Assembly (NCBI GenBank): GCA_963741985.1
Contig: CAVUKD010000002.1
Span: forward strand, 2,070,454 to 2,134,453
DNA: 64,000 nt
Reading direction: 5' to 3'
From: Cryomorpha sp963741985
GTDB taxonomy: Bacteria; Bacteroidota; Bacteroidia; Flavobacteriales_D; Cryomorphaceae
Shown here: piece after piece, positions 59,121-64,000 of the stretch
Position numbering within the stretch: the first letter of the stretch is position 1
Layout of the letters: each line of letters opens with the position of its first letter
Program-made: the position numbers and the translations under genes
Notes under the pieces: generated by a model
The model's database searches: none
What the model saw: the letters and a program-made list of their open reading frames with translations, nothing else
Told to the model about the DNA's origin: nothing

Positions 59121-60047
59121 ATGAGTAATGCAAAATTATACTCAACTGTAATTCGGTTATGGATGTATATCCCCTTCAAGAAGCAAATTCTATCTTTATT
59201 TCGATGGACTGGTTTAAACTTTGAAAAATATGTTAGGGATTTATGGTTTGAAGACACTTTTAAAGTCAGACTGGAGAAAAACCATTTTTATCTATTAGCC
59301 AACAAAATAGATAAGGGAATGCTTGAAATATTTTACAAAGGCATTAATAAAAGCTGGGATGCAAATTCTATTTTGATCTGGTCGAAATTAGCTGCGCGGT
59401 CTCGGACAGCCTTCGATATTGGAGCCAATTTCGGTTTGTATGCTATTGCGGCTAAAACGACTAATGCGAATTGTACTGTGTACGCTTTTGAACCGTCTAT
59501 CTATGGACTGCAGATGCTAAAGGAAAATTTTAAAGCTAATGATTTAAGTGTTGAAACCCTTGAATTAGCCTTATCTAATAAAAATGGGCATGTCACCTTC
59601 ATGGATCATAAAAAATCATCTGCTGCTTCATCAATTGCTGTCAATGACACTCACGATAAATCTCCGAATATTTCCCGCCGAGAAGTTAAATGTTAGACCT
59701 TTCAGGATTTTGTGAAGGAAAGAGGGATCACTCAAATTGATTTGATTTCTATGGATGTCGAACTTCATGAGCCCGAAGTGCTTGATGGTTTTGGTAGTTT
59801 AATTTCCCAATATAGACCGGATTTTATAATCGAAGTATTAAATAATGATATCGGATTTAAGATTGAACCCCATTTTTTAAATCTGAACTACTTATTTTAT
59901 GAAATAAATGAAGTCAAAATGACAATACAACTGGAAGAGCATCTGGTCCGAAAAAACCAAACCCAAAGTAATTCATTTAATTTTTTAATCTGTCAACTTG
60001 AAACTGCAAAGTATTTAAATTTAGAGCTACCAAAGAGCATTAGCTAA
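59121..60047 (+). pseudogene. FkbM family methyltransferase with in-frame TAG
   Basis: One frame from ATG 59121 to 60047 (308 codons) is broken only by TAG at 59694-59696, between SRREVKC and TFQDFVKERGITQIDL. Motif I is AFDIGANFGLYAIAAKT, then YAFEPSIYGLQMLKENF, and IDLISMDVELHEPEVLDGF is the FkbM motif with the usual 'D.EG.E..VL' spacing, here with Leu-His replacing Gly. These enzymes O-methylate sugars in surface glycans or lipids. A sequencing substitution (for example AAG or CAG to TAG) would explain the stop; otherwise the gene is dead. Confidence 0.75.
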
Positions 60048-60117
60048 CTCAGGGAATATTATTATATTGTCCTTTGGATGCCGTCATGCGATAGAATAAG
60101 CATTTACTTCAACTTAT

Positions 60118-61046
60118 ATGAAATCTATAGCTTTAATCATTCCATACTTCGGTCAATTTCCCGTCTGGAGCAAATTATATTTTGAAACTATAAAACGAAA
60201 CCCAACAATAGATTTTCACTTTTTCACGAATATTACGACCGATTTCGACTTGCCTGCCAATGCGATTATTCATTCAATTAGGAATTTGACGAATACGTGA
60301 AAAATGCAAATACTTTTCTGGATTTTGAGTTCTCCCCTCCTAACGCGTACAAAATCTGCGATCTACGCCTCTTTTTTGGCTATTCACTAGGATATAATAA
60401 AGGATTATGATTTTTACGGATGGACAGATATGGATATTGTATTCGGCAATATTAGGGATTTTTACTCTAATGAAATCTTATCCAAATACGATGTATTATC
60501 TACACATTCTCATACAATCTCTGGCCACATGGCCTTTTTCGCAATAACAGAAAGAATAGATTCAAATACAAGAAAATATATGATTGGAAAGGTGCATTTC
60601 AAAACCCAAAATTTGTAGGAATTGATGAGCATGGTATTACAAATGCTTATTTACTATACATTCTGGGATAAAGTTAATCTTAAGTTTGGCTTTAAAATAC
60701 TCCGAAGTTAAAGACAATATTACAAACGATCCGGAGGGGCAGACGCATGTATATCGTAGAGCAATACACGACTCCATTTATACCTCGACCTTGGATAGAC
60801 GGAAGCTTAAATAGTAGGCAACCTTCCACTTGGTATTATCAGGATGGGATAATAACCAATGAGAGGGATGGAGATCGAAGATTTATATATCTACATTTGA
60901 TGAATTTTAAGTAGAGTAAATGGCGTCATGACAGAACTATCGCTCCGTGGGAAGATAATTTTTCCTGTGAAATAGTATCGTTTAATTCCACAATTAAAAT
61001 TGATAATACAGGGAATAGGTCTCAATGGAATGAACGAGGAAAGTAA
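60118..61046 (+). pseudogene. DUF6625-like glycan-cluster protein, disrupted
   Basis: MKSIALIIPYFGQFPVWSKLYFETIKRNPTIDF opens the gene (quoted in part). After a stop at 60298 the sense continues as EYVKNANTFLDFEFSPPNAYK and ICDLRLFFGYS, then KDYDFYGWTDMDIVFGNIRDF, THSHTISGHMAFF, GIDEHGITNAYL and PRPWIDGSLNS, IYLHLMNFK in changing frames. This 'D.D..YG..R.F ... STHSH.ISGH' layout is that of DUF6625, a family found in polysaccharide clusters and likely glycosyltransferase-related. At least four indels, some of which are losses of one or two bases. Confidence 0.55.
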
Positions 61047-61957
61047 AAAAATAACTTTAAGTATCGGTGATATTGGCTTGGATGAAGAATTAGGTAGATA
61101 TTACATCGATATGAGGTCTGCTATCACTCATTACCAGAATAATATTTATGATGGATCTTTTGACGAAAATGATGTCCCTACGATTGGTGTTGAGAGGTCA
61201 TCAAATTTATTTTCCGATGAATATTGCTCAATATGGTTTCATCCTTCACACAAATTATTTATCTGAAAAGAATACCAAAACATTACAGAAATTAAAAGCT
61301 GTGTGTCGAAAAACTAGTTGAACTTGCAGACGTAAAAAATGGAAGTTTGCGTATGGTGGCACTTGGTTTGAAAATAAGAAATATAGCATATGCACCACCG
61401 TGGGCTTCTGCAATGGCACAAGGCGAAATAATTTCTCTTTTTCTACGGTATTATCAGTTGACCGGTGAAAAGAATATCTCGAATATTCAAAAAAGGCTTA
61501 CGGATTTTTAGAATATCCGCAGAACAAGGTGGAGTAAGGCGTCGTGATGAAGAGGGTTATCTCTGGTTTGAAGAATATCCTTCTGATCCACCTTCTCACG
61601 TATTAAACGGTTTCATCTACACTATATTTGGATTATTTGATCTTTATAGAGTTACTCAGGCGTTGAAGATGTTAAAGAAGATATTAATGAATGTATTAAG
61701 ACATTAAAAAATAATCTGTACCGTTTCGATGCTGGCTATTGGTCATATTATGACCTGTTAAAGAAAGAATTAGTAAGATATTACTATCAAAAAAATGTGC
61801 ATGTACTACAAATGGAGGTTATGTTTCTACTCACTAATGAAAAAGTATTTTATTCATTACATGAAAAAATGGGAATCTAATTTAAGATCCTGTAAATTAT
61901 CTTTTTGTCCAATTCATGTATAGAATACTTCCTCGTTGGAGAAGAAAAAGCTATTAG
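61030..61957 (+). pseudogene. D-glucuronyl C5-epimerase-like protein, disrupted
   Basis: A start MNEESKKITLSIGD at 61030 leads to YYIDMRSAITHYQNN. Beyond several frame changes the C5-epimerase C-terminal domain is readable: PPWASAMAQGEIISLFLRYYQLTGE (~61410), FLEYPQNKGGVRRRDEEGYLWFEEYP joined across frames, DPPSHVLNGFIYTIFGLFDLYRVT (61590-61650) and NLYRFDAGYWSYYDLL (~61710). Each block is quoted only in part here. This domain acts on glycosaminoglycan-like polymers, turning D-glucuronate into L-iduronate. If functional in the living cell it would indicate a uronic-acid-containing surface polymer. Confidence 0.6.
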
Positions 61958-61963
61958 TGCAGA

Positions 61964-63096
61964 ATGAATCCCTTAAAAATATTATTTATTATTACCGATT
62001 TAGGTATAGGTGGAGCTGAGCGATTCTTATTGGATTTGACTTGTGAATTAGAGAACTATGAATTCATCGATTTTAAAATAGCTTCTTTAGAAGAAAATGT
62101 GGACTATGTAGAATTCAATGATAGTGAAAAGATGTTATTCTTAGATTATAAGCTCTTTTCTTTTGGAGAGGTAGCTACGAACGAGAAATATACGAGGTTG
62201 TTAGACGAGTTTAAACCTGATATTATTCATTCTAACCGGTTTCTAGGTGAATTTATCACTTCATATGACGTTCGCGAAAATATTAAATATGTCTGTCATG
62301 GTCATGATAATATGGTTCAGTTCAGTCCTTTTACTCTAAAAACTCTGTTTTTAAAGGAAAGATAGTAAACTACCTTTTATATCGTTATATAAGGCAGAAC
62401 AAATATCGAAAGGTCAAGACTTACTTTATTGCGAACTCGCAGCATACATACGATTATTATTCAAGAGTTTTACCGTAAAGCAAAAGAATTCGTTCAACTG
62501 ATCCATTAAGGGTTTGACTATGACAAATTCTATCATGAATTCAAGAAAAGATCTTCCAAATTAAAAATTCTCAATGTTGGAAGTTATCAACCGAAAAAAA
62601 ATCAGAAATTTATTGTGGACATTGCGGAGTGCTTGCGGAACCAAAATATAGATTTTGAGATTAATCTGATCGGTGAGGGTTCCGAATATAACGACGTAAA
62701 GGAAAAAATTAAGTCAAAAAATCTCGAGAATTATATTTTTCAAAGAGGTTTACAATCTAATATACAAGATTGGTATCATAAATCAGATATCTACTTACAT
62801 ACAGCGTATTATGAGCCCTTTGGTTTAGTTTTTTTGGAAGCTATGGCGGCCGGGTTGCCTATAGTTTCTCTCGATGGAAAAGGAAATCGGGAAATTATCA
62901 GAACGATCTCACCGGGTATATAGTAGCTAAACAGGATCCCTTGTTATTTACAGAAAGAATAATTGAATTATTGAACAACCGTGAAAAATTTGAGAGAATT
63001 TCAAAAAATGCTCAGCTTTATGCACGAAATTTCGACAAATCCGTAATGACAAAAAAATTAGTTGATTTTTACTATTCTATTCTTGACGAAGAATAA
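61964..63096 (+). pseudogene. GT4-type glycosyltransferase, disrupted
   Basis: MNPLKILFIITDLGIGGAERFLLDLT is a GT-B N-terminus (GGAERFL motif). The frame stops at 62363; the middle 62370-62550 is damaged (TYFIANSQHTYDYY readable). The C-terminal lobe follows from about 62560: LKILNVGSYQPKKNQKFIVDIAE, INLIGEGSEYNDVK, SDIYLHTAYYEPFGLVFLEAMAAGLPIVSLDG, with the E.FG..E nucleotide-sugar motif. A last change near 62900 leads to GYIVAKQDPLLFTERI and the stop at 63094-63096. Its 3' end overlaps the convergent GT4 gene by 39 bases. Confidence 0.7.
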
Positions 63097-64000
63097 CACT
63101 TCCAAATCGGCTATAGTTCTTTGTTGCGTTGAATTTTTCTTCCAAGTAAAATAGGCTTCTTGACGCATCTTCGATGCCTCCTCACCTGACAAATTTAATA
63201 TCCGGTTCATAACCTCAACAATCTCGTCAATTGAAGGATCGGGTGACAATAAAAATCCGTTCTTTTCCAGAATCAATTATTTCCGAAACTCCTCCAACAT
63301 CCGTACCAATGCACGGGATCCCGAAACTCATTGCTTCCATCATGCTTACCGGGATACCTTCATACTTTGACACATTAATTAAGAAGCCGGTCTCCTTATA
63401 TAAATTCAACGCACCAATAATTTCAGCATTGCTAACCTGTCCCACCAACACATTCTTGTTAACCATTTTCTCAATTTCACCTCTGTAGTCTCCGTCCCCA
63501 TAGTGCTTCCATTCCAAATCTTCATAATTCCAAAACTTATAAGCTGATGCGATCAAATCCATTCGCTTCAATGGGATTATATTACTTATACTTATCATAA
63601 CAGAAAATGGAAGTTTCGATTGATTGCTTTCGATTACTTGGTTCACCCCAAGACGAGATAAAACCATTTTTGGTAATCTACCATACTCTGAACGAAGATG
63701 ATCAATTGCATTTTTAGAGATAGAGTGTATTGAATTTAAACGATTAAAAAGAAAAGGCCTTAGTGGCAAGTATTCATATTTCTGTCTTTTTTCATAAACA
63801 TCCCATCCATGCACTCTCGATATCCGAATATTCTCGCTTTCCAATAAGCAAGTTGCAATTGCATTATCATTCAACCAGTAAGAGTATAAAACTCCTTCTT
63901 CAATATAGTGCGTATCGATAAATTCCCGGATAAATCGCATTCGCGATATGGCACTCCTCAATGTTTTAAGTAAAACCTTATTCCGTAATGGGTTAACCAT
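63058..64000 (-). CDS. GT4-type glycosyltransferase, frameshifted, possibly partial
   Basis: The frame enters at the window edge (an ATG is the last codon in view, so the true start may lie beyond). ISISNIIPLKRMDLIASAYKFW and GQVSNAEIIGALNLYKETGFLINVSKYEGIPVSMMEAMSFGIPCIGTDVGGVSEII are GT4 hallmarks (each quoted in part), with the EGIPVSMMEAMS nucleotide-sugar loop. After SEIIDSGK a frame change near 63265 continues NGFLLSPDPSIDEIVEVMNRIL and EEASKMRQEAYFTWK to a stop at 63058. It overlaps the convergent GT4 gene by 39 bases. No signal or membrane segment was seen. Confidence 0.8.

Noticed and set aside
12867..59696. Stop-codon reassignment, suggested by in-frame TAA or TAG at 12867, 19916 and 59694.
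   Set aside because: Both TAA and TAG are affected, intact genes in the window end normally with TAA, TAG and TGA, and frameshifts occur as well. Substitution errors or decay are simpler.

Overview
The window looks like a chromosomal segment of a Bacteroidota bacterium. Three things support this: at least seven secreted proteins end in a type IX secretion (T9SS) C-terminal sorting domain with a YPNP-type motif; promoters fit the Bacteroidota form TTG-N19-TAnnTTTG (clear at 39577-39606 and 11623-11652); and the rpoC-DUF3467 and proline dehydrogenase/aroB neighbourhoods are typical of that phylum. The order cannot be fixed by eye; Flavobacteriales-like or Saprospiria-like are both possible.

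Layout. 1-2.9 kb: 3' part of rpoC and a DUF3467 gene, each followed by a strong terminator. 3-6.3 kb: T9SS cargo, including a LamG + PNGase F-like protein. 6.6-11.2 kb (minus): patatin-like phospholipase with a beta-barrel, then a cystathionine beta-synthase-type enzyme overlapping a BtuF-like binding protein. 11.6-19.6 kb: three T9SS cargo genes in a row, the large middle one split from its signal peptide by an in-frame TAA. 19.6-20.6 kb: a DUF4160/DUF2442 pair (second broken), a small MITE-like element and REP-like hairpins. 20.6-27 kb: LolC/E-type permease with an inserted beta-sandwich-like segment, NamZ-like muramidase, DUF7935, histone-deacetylase-like, fasciclin and SDR genes. 27.2-31.5 kb: FkbM-like methyltransferase and a heavily disrupted T9SS giant gene. 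32.4-45.4 kb: intact housekeeping and metabolism (alanine dehydrogenase, proline dehydrogenase, aroB, aroA, two ferritin-like proteins, UvrD/PcrA helicase). aroB and aroA are separated by a 207-bp tandem repeat that holds a DUF559 endonuclease gene and an IS256-family element with an 8-bp target duplication. 45.6-52.3 kb: a large mosaic array of hairpin modules on both sides of an FN3-domain gene and of a 42-bp degenerate repeat. 52.6-55.9 kb: a PKD-rich T9SS protein. 56-64 kb: a surface-polysaccharide cluster (ABC exporter, polysialyltransferase-like, FkbM, DUF6625-like, glucuronyl C5-epimerase-like, two GT4 enzymes) in which every gene is disrupted.

Integrity. Many genes carry single-base frameshifts or single in-frame stops, including the essential rpoC. 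Several of those analysed fit one extra base; the polysaccharide region also shows losses. An error-prone, incompletely polished assembly explains much of this, although real decay cannot be excluded at 29-31 kb and 58-63 kb. No rRNA, tRNA or CRISPR array was seen. The most unusual material is non-coding: the hairpin mosaic, the DUF559/hairpin/207-bp repeat block, and a pair of about 148-bp elements whose stem-loops differ in sequence but keep their pairing.
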